Source: Ardenticatenaceae bacterium (GTDB lineage: Bacteria > Chloroflexota > Anaerolineae > Promineifilales > Promineifilaceae). Taken from it: a stretch of 56,220 bases of DNA. Position numbers and translations under genes: made by a program. The stretch covers positions 1 to 56,220 of the forward strand of contig WYBM01000072.1 in assembly GCA_011525915.1 (NCBI GenBank). Direction: 5' to 3'. Shown here in pieces: positions 1-7,527 of the stretch (within the stretch, counting starts at the first letter, position 1; the number at the start of each line of letters is the position of its first letter). The notes below the pieces were generated by a model. The model saw only the letters and a list, made by a program, of their open reading frames with translations. It was not told the DNA's origin and made no database searches.

Positions 1-505
1 GGTCTTCATCAATGCGCACTAACAGGCGCTGCTCGACACTGATGTAACCGGTAGAGAAGTCCACAATCTCAGCCCGGTCTTCGGTGATGGTGATGCCGTC
101 GGCGGCGGCATCAAACTGGCCATCGGCCACAGCCTGGATCATCCCTTCCCAGCCAGCTTCAATGTAGATGGGGGTGCAGTTGAGCAGGGCACAGATTTCA
201 TCCCATACTTCATAGTCCCAACCGGCCGGTTCGCCCGTTTCTGGGTCAATGTAGTTAAAGGGCAGGTAGGCGTTTTCTATGGCAATGGTCACTTCACGCC
301 CTTCTAGATCAGGCAGACCACTTTCTTCCATGGGTTCTCCCTCTGGGGTTTCTTCCATGGCTTCTTCAGTGGTTGTTTCCGTAGTGGTCCTGGTGTCCGC
401 GGTAGGTTCTGCGGTAGCGGTGGTGTCACCACCGCCGCTGCAAGCCGCCAGCAACAGGCCCAACAAGAGGACCAACAACAGGTAAATAAGGCGTTTTTGT
501 TTCAT
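1..505 (-). CDS. Extracellular solute-binding lipoprotein, family 3 (amino-acid ABC transporter type), 3' part cut by window edge
   Basis: Binding component of a polar amino-acid-type ABC importer, anchored outside the membrane. The 168 visible codons begin with a lipoprotein signal (MKQKRLIY, a Leu-rich core, then the lipobox LLAAC at about residues 20-24), followed by a Thr/Glu-rich linker to about residue 62. The mature family-3 fold starts at REVTIAIENAYLPFNYID and continues with GWDYEVWDEICALLNC, AGWEGMIQAVADGQFDAAAD and ITITEDRAEIVDFSTGYI, which are hallmark segments of SBP_bac_3. The ATG at 503-505 is preceded by AAGGAGA at good spacing. The C-terminal half and any permease or ATPase genes lie beyond position 1, so substrate cannot be judged. 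It lies about 105 bp downstream of hutI on the same strand. The family call is secure; the ligand is unknown. Confidence 0.92.
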   Translation of the reverse strand, partial: MKQKRLIYLLLVLLLGLLLAACSGGGDTTATAEPTADTRTTTETTTEEAMEETPEGEPMEESGLPDLEGREVTIAIENAYLPFNYIDPETGEPAGWDYEVWDEICALLNCTPIYIEAGWEGMIQAVADGQFDAAADGITITEDRAEIVDFSTGYISVEQRLLVRIDED

Positions 506-609
506 CTCTCGTTTCTCCTTTTGTGAAAATGGCTTTCATCAAATCGCTGCAAATTATGGCATGGCTTTAGGCATTCGCCAAACGAGGCACCACAATCCTC
601 ACAAGAGGG

Positions 610-1878
610 TTATCCCGGCGCCAGCACAATTTGCCCCTTTTTGATCACGGTATGCACCAGATTTGTACCAAAGCGATAGCCAAGTTGACGGTAATCGGCC
701 GTATCCAAAATAAGAATATCTGCCTGTTTGCCTGGTTCCAGGCTGCCTATGTTGTCGCCGCGGCCTATGGCATAGGCGGCGTTGCGTGTGGCGGCCACCA
801 GCGCCTGGGCTGGGGTGAGCTTCATATACCGGCAGGCCAGCGCCATGACCATTTGCATAGACTCACACCAGCAGGTACCGGGGTTGCAGTCGGTGGCCAG
901 CGCCAGGGCGCCGCCAGCGTCCAGGATGGCTTTTGCTGGGGTATAGTCACCTTCCGCCAGGCCAAAGGGAGTGCCTGGCAGCCCTACAGCCACGGTGTGG
1001 CCCGCACCCAGAGCGGCAATGTCTTCATCTGGGGTGTGTACCAGATGATCGGCAGATGTGGCCCCCAATGCTACTGCCAGCTTGGTGCCGCCCAACCCTA
1101 CAAATTCATCAGCGTGGACCTTAAGCTTGTAACCGAGCGCGGCGGCGTGTTCTAAAATCCGCCGGGTCTGGTCCACATCAAACACACCCGCCTCACAAAA
1201 TACATCACAAAACAGTGTGAGATCGTGTTCTTTGGCCCAGACAGCCCCGGCCGGCAGCATCTCCTCGATCACTACCTGTACATAGGCTTCGGTACGGCCG
1301 TGAAACTCTGCCGGCACGGCATGCGCTGGCAAAAAGGTGGGGGTTAATTCAACAGGCTGAAGCTGATGCAAACGGTAGATAGCTTCAAGCTGCTTAAGTT
1401 CAGCCAGTTTGTCCAGGCCATAGCCGGTTTTGGCTTCCGCGCTGGTGGTGCCATATTGCAGCATACGCGCCAGACGGGGCAGGTTGTCTGCCACCAATTC
1501 ATCATGGGTGGCGCGGCGTGTCGCCCGAACAGTTGACATAATACCACCATCGGCGGCCATGATCTCCATGTAGGTGGCACCGGCAATACGCTGTTCAAAC
1601 TCGGCCGCCCGGTCACCCATCCAGGGGATGTGGGTATGGGGGTCAACAAAACCGGGGATGACGGCCTGGCTGTGTGCATCAATGGTTTTCATGGCACGAT
1701 ACCTGGCCTGAAGGTTGGCCGTTTCTGCCACAGCCACAATCTTGCCTGTGTGCACAGCCACCGCGCCATTGGTAATCAACCCTAACTCACCCAAGCCGTG
1801 CCCACGCTGAGGACCAGATGGTCCTGGAATAACACATACCTGGCTGGCATTGATGATCAGTAAATCTATATCTTGCAC
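610..1878 (-). CDS. hutI: Imidazolonepropionase
   Basis: Cytosolic metal-dependent amidohydrolase that opens the ring of 4-imidazolone-5-propanoate to N-formimino-L-glutamate in histidine degradation. The 422-residue length is normal for HutI. The metal site VDPHTHIPW (His81, His83), the family-typical run GDRAAEFEQRIAGATYMEI, GGIMSTVRATR, the KVHADEF segment near residue 255 and the ATDCNPGTCW segment near residue 330 are all present. Translation appears to start at GTG (1876-1878), with AAGGAG about 8 bases upstream and no better ATG. No hutH, hutU or hutG neighbour is visible: the flanking genes are an MFS transporter upstream and an amino-acid-type binding protein downstream. Together they could form a small uptake and salvage group. 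The enzyme call is firm; an operon is inferred from orientation and short gaps. Confidence 0.93.
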   Translation of the reverse strand: MQDIDLLIINASQVCVIPGPSGPQRGHGLGELGLITNGAVAVHTGKIVAVAETANLQARYRAMKTIDAHSQAVIPGFVDPHTHIPWMGDRAAEFEQRIAGATYMEIMAADGGIMSTVRATRRATHDELVADNLPRLARMLQYGTTSAEAKTGYGLDKLAELKQLEAIYRLHQLQPVELTPTFLPAHAVPAEFHGRTEAYVQVVIEEMLPAGAVWAKEHDLTLFCDVFCEAGVFDVDQTRRILEHAAALGYKLKVHADEFVGLGGTKLAVALGATSADHLVHTPDEDIAALGAGHTVAVGLPGTPFGLAEGDYTPAKAILDAGGALALATDCNPGTCWCESMQMVMALACRYMKLTPAQALVAATRNAAYAIGRGDNIGSLEPGKQADILILDTADYRQLGYRFGTNLVHTVIKKGQIVLAPG

Positions 1879-1909
1879 GTTACAACTCCTTGTCTTACAG
1901 AGTACAGGC

Positions 1910-3109
1910 TCACACCGTCGTACTCTCTGCGATCTCTATGGTTTTGTATTCACGTACCCAAAGCGCCAGAATAACCACGGCCGTGCCCATTAACACCGCT
2001 GCGGCTACCCCATTACCCACGTAACCCATCTTCACAAATAGGGTGGCCCCCAGCCATGCCCCCCCTGCCCGGCCCAGGGCAGCGGCCGCCAGTACGGTAG
2101 ACATCACCACCGCCCGCGCCGCCGGCACAATTTCCGTTAACAAGGGCACACCACCCACAACGGTAATCTCAAATAATAAGAACACCACAAAATACGCAGC
2201 CAATACCAATGGCAGCGAAACCCCACTAAAGGGAAGCAGAAAATTAGCCAGTACGCTCAGCGCCCCCGTGGTGATGATGACCGGGCGTTTGCCAAAACGG
2301 TCTACCGAGACGCCTGCGGCCAACTCACCTATCACCTCTGCCCCGCCAATCACCCCTGCTGAAAACCCCAGGGCTACCAGGCTCAAGCCAAAGGCGCTTT
2401 CCATCCAATCACCAAAGACGATCAGCAGCGTTTCGTTGGCGGCCATGGAGAGCGTAACATAGGCCATGGCCGCCCAGATGACCCGGTGCTGCTTAATAAC
2501 CCCGGCCGCAGCGCGTAAAGTGGCGCCATAGGGTGTAGGGGCAAAGGTGCGGGGTAAAAAGCGCCATAGGATGACGACCGCGATCATTCCGGCAATGGCC
2601 AGCCAGAAAAAGGAGGCGCGCCAGCCCTGACGGGTAATAGCCAGGCTGACGGCCGGCGCGCCAATGAGCAAGGCGCCAGCCCAGGACAATTCAGTGAGAG
2701 AAAGCACCCGGCCACGAGAGGCGTAAGGCACACGTTCCCCCACATAAGATTGCATGGCCGGGTCATAAATGACTTTAGAGAGGGCGATGATAGACAGGGT
2801 GGCGCCCAGTACCCAATAGGTCGGCCAGATGGCCACCACCAGGCAGCCAGCAGCAAACAAAGCCATCGAGCCAAGCATGACCGGTTTACGGCCGTAGCGC
2901 TCTGACAGCGGCCCAAACAACGGGCTTAAAAGGCCAGCAAAACTGCGTAACGCCACCAGTCGGTAGACCTCAGCCACCGGCACGCCCAGGCCGCGTGCAA
3001 AAGCCGGGGCAAACGGATACACCATGCGCAGCCCGGTGTTAATGAGCAAGCGCGCCAGAGTCATGACACCTAGCTGAGTCATAAAGTGAGCTTCTTTTTG
3101 TTTTGACAT
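1910..3109 (-). CDS. Major facilitator superfamily transporter
   Basis: Polytopic inner-membrane transporter of about 399 residues, the usual size for a 12-helix MFS protein. The loop between helices 2 and 3 carries the MFS signature GPLSERYGRKPVMLGS, and a second copy, GVSVDRFGKRPVIITTG, appears in the matching loop of the second half, as expected for the duplicated fold. Substrate is not evident. The start is uncertain. The frame is open 35 codons further up to 3214, but that extension is not membrane-like, so I chose the ATG at 3107-3109 (MSKQKEAHF). A later ATG at 3080-3082 (MTQLGVM) is also possible. None has a strong ribosome-binding site. The gene ends 31 bp before hutI and may be co-transcribed with it. 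Confidence 0.85.
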   Translation of the reverse strand: MSKQKEAHFMTQLGVMTLARLLINTGLRMVYPFAPAFARGLGVPVAEVYRLVALRSFAGLLSPLFGPLSERYGRKPVMLGSMALFAAGCLVVAIWPTYWVLGATLSIIALSKVIYDPAMQSYVGERVPYASRGRVLSLTELSWAGALLIGAPAVSLAITRQGWRASFFWLAIAGMIAVVILWRFLPRTFAPTPYGATLRAAAGVIKQHRVIWAAMAYVTLSMAANETLLIVFGDWMESAFGLSLVALGFSAGVIGGAEVIGELAAGVSVDRFGKRPVIITTGALSVLANFLLPFSGVSLPLVLAAYFVVFLLFEITVVGGVPLLTEIVPAARAVVMSTVLAAAALGRAGGAWLGATLFVKMGYVGNGVAAAVLMGTAVVILALWVREYKTIEIAESTTV

Positions 3110-3271
3110 GGTGGGGAGTTTAGCGAAGAGTGAAGAGGCGGCAAATAACGAAGAAATGTGCCGGCTTAAAGTAGGGGCGACCCTTGTGGCCGCCCTGTCC
3201 CTGCAAAAGGCCATAAAATTTCTTTAACAGCGTATTCAACTTACCTGAAAGTCAAGACCCTCTTTCACGAC

Positions 3272-3290
3272 TGTGCTAAAATTTGTCTGT
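3272..3290 (+). promoter_or_regulatory. Extended -10 promoter with near-leaderless start
   Basis: TG-C-TAAAAT at 3274-3282 lies 8 bases before the ATG at 3291. A transcript started there would begin at or just before the start codon, and there is no Shine-Dalgarno sequence. The same nonamer TGCTAAAAT sits 6 bases before the ATG at 5873. This is sequence inspection only. Confidence 0.45.
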
Positions 3291-4055
3291 ATGTCAAGAA
3301 AGAACCATTCTCCGGCCCCGCTGCCAGCACGCCTATCAAGGCCACCTGCGGTTCAGGCGGCGCTAGCATTTGGTGTACCCATAGCTGCCGCCGTGTTGGT
3401 GGGGGAGCTTAGCGGCGCTTTTGCCGAAGGAGTCAACCGCGCTCCTATCTTAGGTGCTATCGGCCTGGCCAGCTGGTTTGTGGCGCTGGCGCTATACGGT
3501 CTGACCGCACTGGGGTTAAAAGGCGGACGGCCGTTGTTCGCTGGCATTGGTTTTGCGACGTTAGGGTGGGTTGTCTTCCTGGTCTGGCGTGCCTTCTTGA
3601 TCCCTGTCAACCCAGAAATAGCGGGGTCTACCCGCGCTTTTGTTTACTATGTACTGTTTGAAGCATTTGCCCTGCAGTTGTGGACGTTTGGTCTGCTCTT
3701 CCGGGTCATCGCTGGCTGGCGTGGGCCGCTGACAGCCGCCGTGGCCAGCGGCGTCGTTTTTGGCGCCACGGCCGTGCTGCTTTTTCAAAACGTTTATCTG
3801 GCTACCCTTATCACGCTAATTTACTATACCACCTGGGGCGTTTTTTACGGTATGATCCGCCTGCGGACGGGGAGTATCCTGGGCATGGTCATCATTCAAG
3901 GCTTACAAAGTTTCACTGCCTGGGTAGCTCTGGGAAGCATGCCGCCGGATACACCAGCCGCCCAATTACAATGGGTCTATGGCCTTTCTGCCCTGTTACT
4001 GGCCATTTTTATCTGGCGGCTGCAGCCAAAGACGGCAGATGATTACCGGCTTTGA
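3291..4055 (+). CDS. CPBP/CAAX-protease-like membrane protein lacking catalytic residues
   Basis: Integral membrane protein of 254 residues with about seven or eight hydrophobic segments. The second half resembles the CPBP (CAAX prenyl protease and bacteriocin processing) family: FEAFALQLWTFGLLFR is where the EExxxR motif belongs, GVVFGATAV where FxxxH belongs, and FYGMIRLRTGSILGMVIIQG matches the last conserved helix, where active members have His followed by Asn/Asp. Here the Glu pair and both His residues are absent (Gln replaces the final His), so if the assignment is right the protein is a pseudo-enzyme. A GTG at 3273 would add six residues, but it overlaps the putative -10 element, so ATG 3291 is preferred. 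It is divergent from the MFS gene. Family membership is moderately supported; function is unknown. Confidence 0.6.
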   Translation: MSRKNHSPAPLPARLSRPPAVQAALAFGVPIAAAVLVGELSGAFAEGVNRAPILGAIGLASWFVALALYGLTALGLKGGRPLFAGIGFATLGWVVFLVWRAFLIPVNPEIAGSTRAFVYYVLFEAFALQLWTFGLLFRVIAGWRGPLTAAVASGVVFGATAVLLFQNVYLATLITLIYYTTWGVFYGMIRLRTGSILGMVIIQGLQSFTAWVALGSMPPDTPAAQLQWVYGLSALLLAIFIWRLQPKTADDYRL

Positions 4056-4116
4056 AAGTGTCCGTCGTTCATGGCCAATTGACTTTTGGCAACGGAGAAT
4101 TTTCTGAGGAAAACAG

Positions 4117-4983
4117 ATGACAACAATGACAATAACCATTGACGACCGGGCCCGATTGGTCATGGCCGTGCTTGCCGCCAGCGATTGGCCCAATGAAGAG
4201 CAAAAGCAGCTCACGCACGCTGTACACCCCCACGCCAAACAGACACGCCACTTTGTGCAGAAATATAAATATCATGAAGCGGTGCGCGGCGTTAACCAGG
4301 CATTGCTCAATGGGGTGACAGTGGCAGAGTTGTTTAGTACAGCCATGCGTTGTGCCTGGCCTACCTTTGAACCGCTTGAACCCTTGCCGCATCTGCTAAA
4401 AATTGAACGCTGGGCGCGCTCCCTGGCTGACTTTGAACATGACACCAACATTGTCGAAAGTTTCTGGCAGAAACATACGGACGATTGGCAAACGGCCGTG
4501 GCCGCCCTGACCGCTATTTTTCATGGTGGCCAGACAACCGCTTTTCTGAAAAAGCTCACTCGGTCTGCCATCGGACCCCAACTGGTCATAATGCCCAACC
4601 TGGTTTACCCGGCGCTGACGCCGGTGCTGGCTTCCAACCAGGACGCTATTTACTTGCTGCTGCCGCCCCTTAAAGCTGTAGGTGAATCACCGCCCTGGCC
4701 GTATGATGAAGACCCGGCACAGGTAGTGGCTACCACCTGCCAGGAACTGGCCGTGCGCCTGATGGCTGACCACCTGGCAGCGCTAGACAAGGGCCATCGT
4801 GAATTGTTCCGCCATGCGGCTACCACCCTGTGCCTGGAAGCACATTTTGACGCTGCTGAAGCCCAGGCCTACTTGCTGCGCGCTAAAAAAGAGCATCACC
4901 TACCTGATCTGCCCTGGGTCGTAGAACGGCTGCTCCTTTACCTGGATGGCGACCTGCCCGAACTGGTTGGTATTTTTACATAA
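4117..4983 (+). CDS. Hypothetical protein, 288 residues, soluble and helical
   Basis: I do not recognise this protein. It lacks a signal peptide and membrane segments. It reads as largely alpha-helical with many Leu/Ala/His residues, a positively charged early region (KQTRHFVQKYKYHEAV) and no visible catalytic motif. The C-terminus (LPWVVERLLLYLDGDLPEL) is amphipathic. The ATG at 4117 has GAGG about 9 bases upstream. It follows the CPBP-like gene by 61 bp on the same strand and precedes the crotonase gene by 83 bp, so it may belong to one transcription unit with them. Reading frame, codon use and a clear start support a real gene. It carries one ACGGCCGT octamer near 4491, like its neighbours. 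Confidence 0.7.
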   Translation: MTTMTITIDDRARLVMAVLAASDWPNEEQKQLTHAVHPHAKQTRHFVQKYKYHEAVRGVNQALLNGVTVAELFSTAMRCAWPTFEPLEPLPHLLKIERWARSLADFEHDTNIVESFWQKHTDDWQTAVAALTAIFHGGQTTAFLKKLTRSAIGPQLVIMPNLVYPALTPVLASNQDAIYLLLPPLKAVGESPPWPYDEDPAQVVATTCQELAVRLMADHLAALDKGHRELFRHAATTLCLEAHFDAAEAQAYLLRAKKEHHLPDLPWVVERLLLYLDGDLPELVGIFT

Positions 4984-5066
4984 AGAGGGTATGCAGGATT
5001 GTTTGCCAGGCCGCCTGCCCATGCAGGGTCTGATTCCCAATTGAATTATCTTTGAGGAGGAAAAGT

Positions 5067-5840
5067 ATGTCTTACGATCATATTCTCACGCACACCGACG
5101 GCCGTGTCGGCATTGCTCAGATTAACCGCCCCAAAGCCCTGAACGCCCTTAACGCAGACGTGATGATGGAATTGATGACAGCATTGGAGGCGTTTAACGC
5201 CGATGAGGCCATTGGCTGCCTGATCATCACCGGCAACGAGCGTGCCTTTGCCGCCGGGGCAGACATTAAAGCCATGGCTGAGGCTACGCCTGTGTCTATG
5301 CTCAACAGCCCTATGATTGATCAATGGGACCGTCTGCAAAAGATCACCAAGCCGGTGATTGCCGCCGTGTCTGGTTATGCCCTGGGTGGCGGCTGTGAAC
5401 TGGCCATGGCTTGTGACATGATCATTGCCAGCGAGAGCGCCCAATTTGGCCAGCCGGAAATTAACCTGGGGGTTATGCCGGGGGCCGGAGGTACTCAACG
5501 TATGACCCGGGCCGTGGGCAAGGCATTGGCCATGGAGATTGTGTTAAACGGCCGTTTCCTCTCCGCCCATGAAGCCCAGCACTATGGCTTGGTCAACCGG
5601 GTTGTGCCCGTGGAATTGTACCTGGACGAGGCTATCAAGCTGGGGCAGCAAATTGCCGAACGTGCCCCGGTAGCCGTGCGCCTGGCCAAAGAGGCCATCA
5701 ACGCCGTCTTTGAAACCAACTTGCAATCTGGTCTGAGCCTGGAACGCCGCCTCTTTTACATGCTTTTTGCCACCGTTGATCAGAAAGAAGGCATGGACGC
5801 CTTTATCAACAAACGCCCGCCAGATTGGAAAGGTGAGTGA
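5067..5840 (+). CDS. Enoyl-CoA hydratase/isomerase (crotonase) family protein
   Basis: Cytosolic crotonase-fold enzyme of 257 residues, most likely hydrating 2-enoyl-CoA in fatty- or amino-acid breakdown. The oxyanion-hole segment GNERAFAAGADIKAM is present. So are both catalytic glutamates, one in GYALGGGCELAMACD and one in QFGQPEINLGVMPGAGGTQR, as in authentic hydratases rather than the degenerate members. The start is ATG 5067, preceded by a strong GAGGAGG (5054-5060). The frame extends five codons further to a TTG, which would overlap that ribosome-binding site and is rejected. No other beta-oxidation gene is adjacent, so the in vivo substrate cannot be given. Confidence 0.93.
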   Translation: MSYDHILTHTDGRVGIAQINRPKALNALNADVMMELMTALEAFNADEAIGCLIITGNERAFAAGADIKAMAEATPVSMLNSPMIDQWDRLQKITKPVIAAVSGYALGGGCELAMACDMIIASESAQFGQPEINLGVMPGAGGTQRMTRAVGKALAMEIVLNGRFLSAHEAQHYGLVNRVVPVELYLDEAIKLGQQIAERAPVAVRLAKEAINAVFETNLQSGLSLERRLFYMLFATVDQKEGMDAFINKRPPDWKGE

Positions 5841-5857
5841 GTAAAGGTGCTGCTGTC

Positions 5858-5872
5858 TGCTAAAATAACCGT
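5858..5872 (+). promoter_or_regulatory. Extended -10 promoter just before the nucleotidyltransferase gene
   Basis: TGCTAAAAT at 5858-5866 is followed after 6 bases by ATG 5873. It is the same nonamer and nearly the same distance as at 3274. A leaderless transcript is inferred. Confidence 0.4.
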
Positions 5873-6547
5873 ATGACCGACCAGCCTATTCCCCCGGCCA
5901 TTGCCAACATTGCGCCAGACGGCAAACTAACGCCGCGCCAGGTGCGTCGTCTGCTCATTGACATGAGCCTGCGCAAGCAAAAACCAGGCACAGGCAGCAG
6001 CTACGACTTTATGATGAGGAGAACCGCCATGAATCAGTGGCCTGATTTGCGTTCGATTTTATCTGGCATATCCTGGTGCATTGTAGGCGGTGTGGCTACC
6101 CGCGCCTATATGCCAGAACGTCTGACAAAGGATCTGGATATTCTGATACATAAAGCGGAAGGTGAAGAAACGATTCAACGCCTGCAACAAGCCGGTTTTT
6201 CCGTTATTACCAAACTGGCTGTACCAGGCTATCTGGTTCAGGCTTCGAATGGGGCTGAAGTAGATGTGTTGTTCGGAGATATGACCTGGCTCAAAGAAGC
6301 GTTAGCACAACTCCAAACAGACCCTGCTGGCTATCCGGTCTTATCATTGCCCTATCTGGTACTGATGAAATTGAATGCTGCCCGTCCGCAAGATTGGGCA
6401 GATGTTTCTCGTATGCTTGGGTTGGCTACCGATGATGATCTGGGGCAAGTCCGCCAGGTTATTGCCCGTTATAGTCCAGCGGATAGTGAAGACCTGGAGT
6501 CGCTCATTTATCTAGGGAAGATGGAATTACAATCTCCCGATGATTGA
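5873..6547 (+). CDS. Nucleotidyltransferase-like protein (minimal NTase fold)
   Basis: A protein of 224 residues with the signature of a minimal nucleotidyltransferase: WCIVGGVATRAYMPERLTKDLDILI contains the GG plus the D-x-D pair (KDLDI) expected for metal binding, and a later acidic position occurs in EVDVLFGDM. This fold is shared with AbiEii/MNT-type toxins and with housekeeping transferases. Two starts are plausible. ATG 5873 sits just after a TGCTAAAAT promoter-like element. ATG 6029 (MNQWPDL) lies behind GATGAGGAGA at ideal spacing and removes 52 residues that do not look like part of the NTase fold. The first 50 residues may be a separate helical domain. No partner HEPN or antitoxin gene is seen. 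The stop overlaps the next gene's ATG. Confidence 0.72.
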   Translation: MTDQPIPPAIANIAPDGKLTPRQVRRLLIDMSLRKQKPGTGSSYDFMMRRTAMNQWPDLRSILSGISWCIVGGVATRAYMPERLTKDLDILIHKAEGEETIQRLQQAGFSVITKLAVPGYLVQASNGAEVDVLFGDMTWLKEALAQLQTDPAGYPVLSLPYLVLMKLNAARPQDWADVSRMLGLATDDDLGQVRQVIARYSPADSEDLESLIYLGKMELQSPDD

Positions 6548-7527
6548 TGGATGTGATGACGGTTCATCTCATTTCCACACCGGATGAGGCCTCGCTGGCG
6601 GTGCTGCGGGGCAACCTGGATACGGCCGTTAGCCTCACCTTTGGTGCCGACGTGCCCGCCAACACGCACATCCTCATTGGCGGCCGGCCCAGTCGTCAGC
6701 AGCTCATGGCCAGCCCCGCCCTGCAAGCCCTGGTCATTCCCTGGGCCGGGCTGCCCGGTGAAACCCATACCCTGTTGGCCGATTTTCCCCATCTCACCGT
6801 CCATAACCTGCACCATAACGCCATCCCCGTAGCCGAAACGGCCGTCATGCTCCTTCTGGCCGCCGCCAAACTGACCCTCCCCTATGATCAGGCCTTGCGC
6901 CACCATGATTGGCGCCCCCGCTACCAGCGCCCCAGTCCAGCCCTGCTGCTGCATGGCAAAACGGCCGTCATTTTGGGCTACGGGGCCATTGGTCAGGAGG
7001 TGGGGCGGTTGTGCCAGGCCTTGGGCATGGCCGTGATCGGCACACGCCGCCGGGTGGAAACGCCCGTTAGCAAAAACGACGTGACCATTTACCCCATCAG
7101 TGCCCTGGCCACCCTACTGTCCCGTGCCGATGCCCTCATGATCTGCCTGCCACATACACCGGAGACCGAAGGCCTCATTGGGGCACGTGAATTGGCGCTG
7201 TTGCCGGCCACGGCCGTGTTGGTAAACGTCGGGCGGGGGGCGATTGTGGCCGAGGCAGCTCTGTACCAGGCGCTGCAAGAGCGGCGTCTGCACGCCGCTG
7301 GGCTGGACGTCTGGTATACCTACCCGCCCGATGAAGCGGCCCGGGCCCACACACCACCCGCGGCGTATCCGTTTCATGAACTGGACAACGTGGTGATGAG
7401 CCCCCATCGGGCCGGGCATTCAGACCAGACCGAGCGCCTGCGTATGACCCATTTGGCGGCGTTGTTAAACACGGCCGTCCAGGGCCAGCCTATGCCTAAC
7501 CGTATTGATTTGCAGTGGGGGTACTGA
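6547..7527 (+). CDS. D-isomer-specific 2-hydroxyacid dehydrogenase family protein
   Basis: NAD(P)-dependent oxidoreductase of about 326 residues acting on a D-2-hydroxyacid or 2-ketoacid; the substrate is not determinable. The Rossmann motif is KTAVILGYGAIGQEVGRLC (near residues 138-156). The catalytic-arginine region NVGRGAIV, the following glutamate-bearing stretch and the catalytic histidine in VVMSPHRAGHS are present. The N-terminal substrate domain is shorter and less conserved than in phosphoglycerate dehydrogenase. ATG 6547 overlaps the preceding stop codon (TGATG), which suggests translational coupling to the nucleotidyltransferase gene; ATG 6556 is an alternative. The 3' end overlaps the convergent glycosyltransferase gene by 32 bp. 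Five ACGGCCGT octamers fall inside this gene. Confidence 0.88.
   Translation: MDVMTVHLISTPDEASLAVLRGNLDTAVSLTFGADVPANTHILIGGRPSRQQLMASPALQALVIPWAGLPGETHTLLADFPHLTVHNLHHNAIPVAETAVMLLLAAAKLTLPYDQALRHHDWRPRYQRPSPALLLHGKTAVILGYGAIGQEVGRLCQALGMAVIGTRRRVETPVSKNDVTIYPISALATLLSRADALMICLPHTPETEGLIGARELALLPATAVLVNVGRGAIVAEAALYQALQERRLHAAGLDVWYTYPPDEAARAHTPPAAYPFHELDNVVMSPHRAGHSDQTERLRMTHLAALLNTAVQGQPMPNRIDLQWGY

Noticed and set aside
279..485. 68-codon plus-strand frame near the left edge
   Set aside because: Ser/Val-rich shadow of the solute-binding lipoprotein's signal peptide and linker.
631..1155. 174-codon plus-strand frame opposite hutI
   Set aside because: The opposite strand encodes conserved HutI motifs; this frame has none.
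5873..6547. Complete toxin-antitoxin pair around the nucleotidyltransferase
   Set aside because: Neither neighbour resembles an antitoxin or HEPN partner; the flanking genes are metabolic enzymes.
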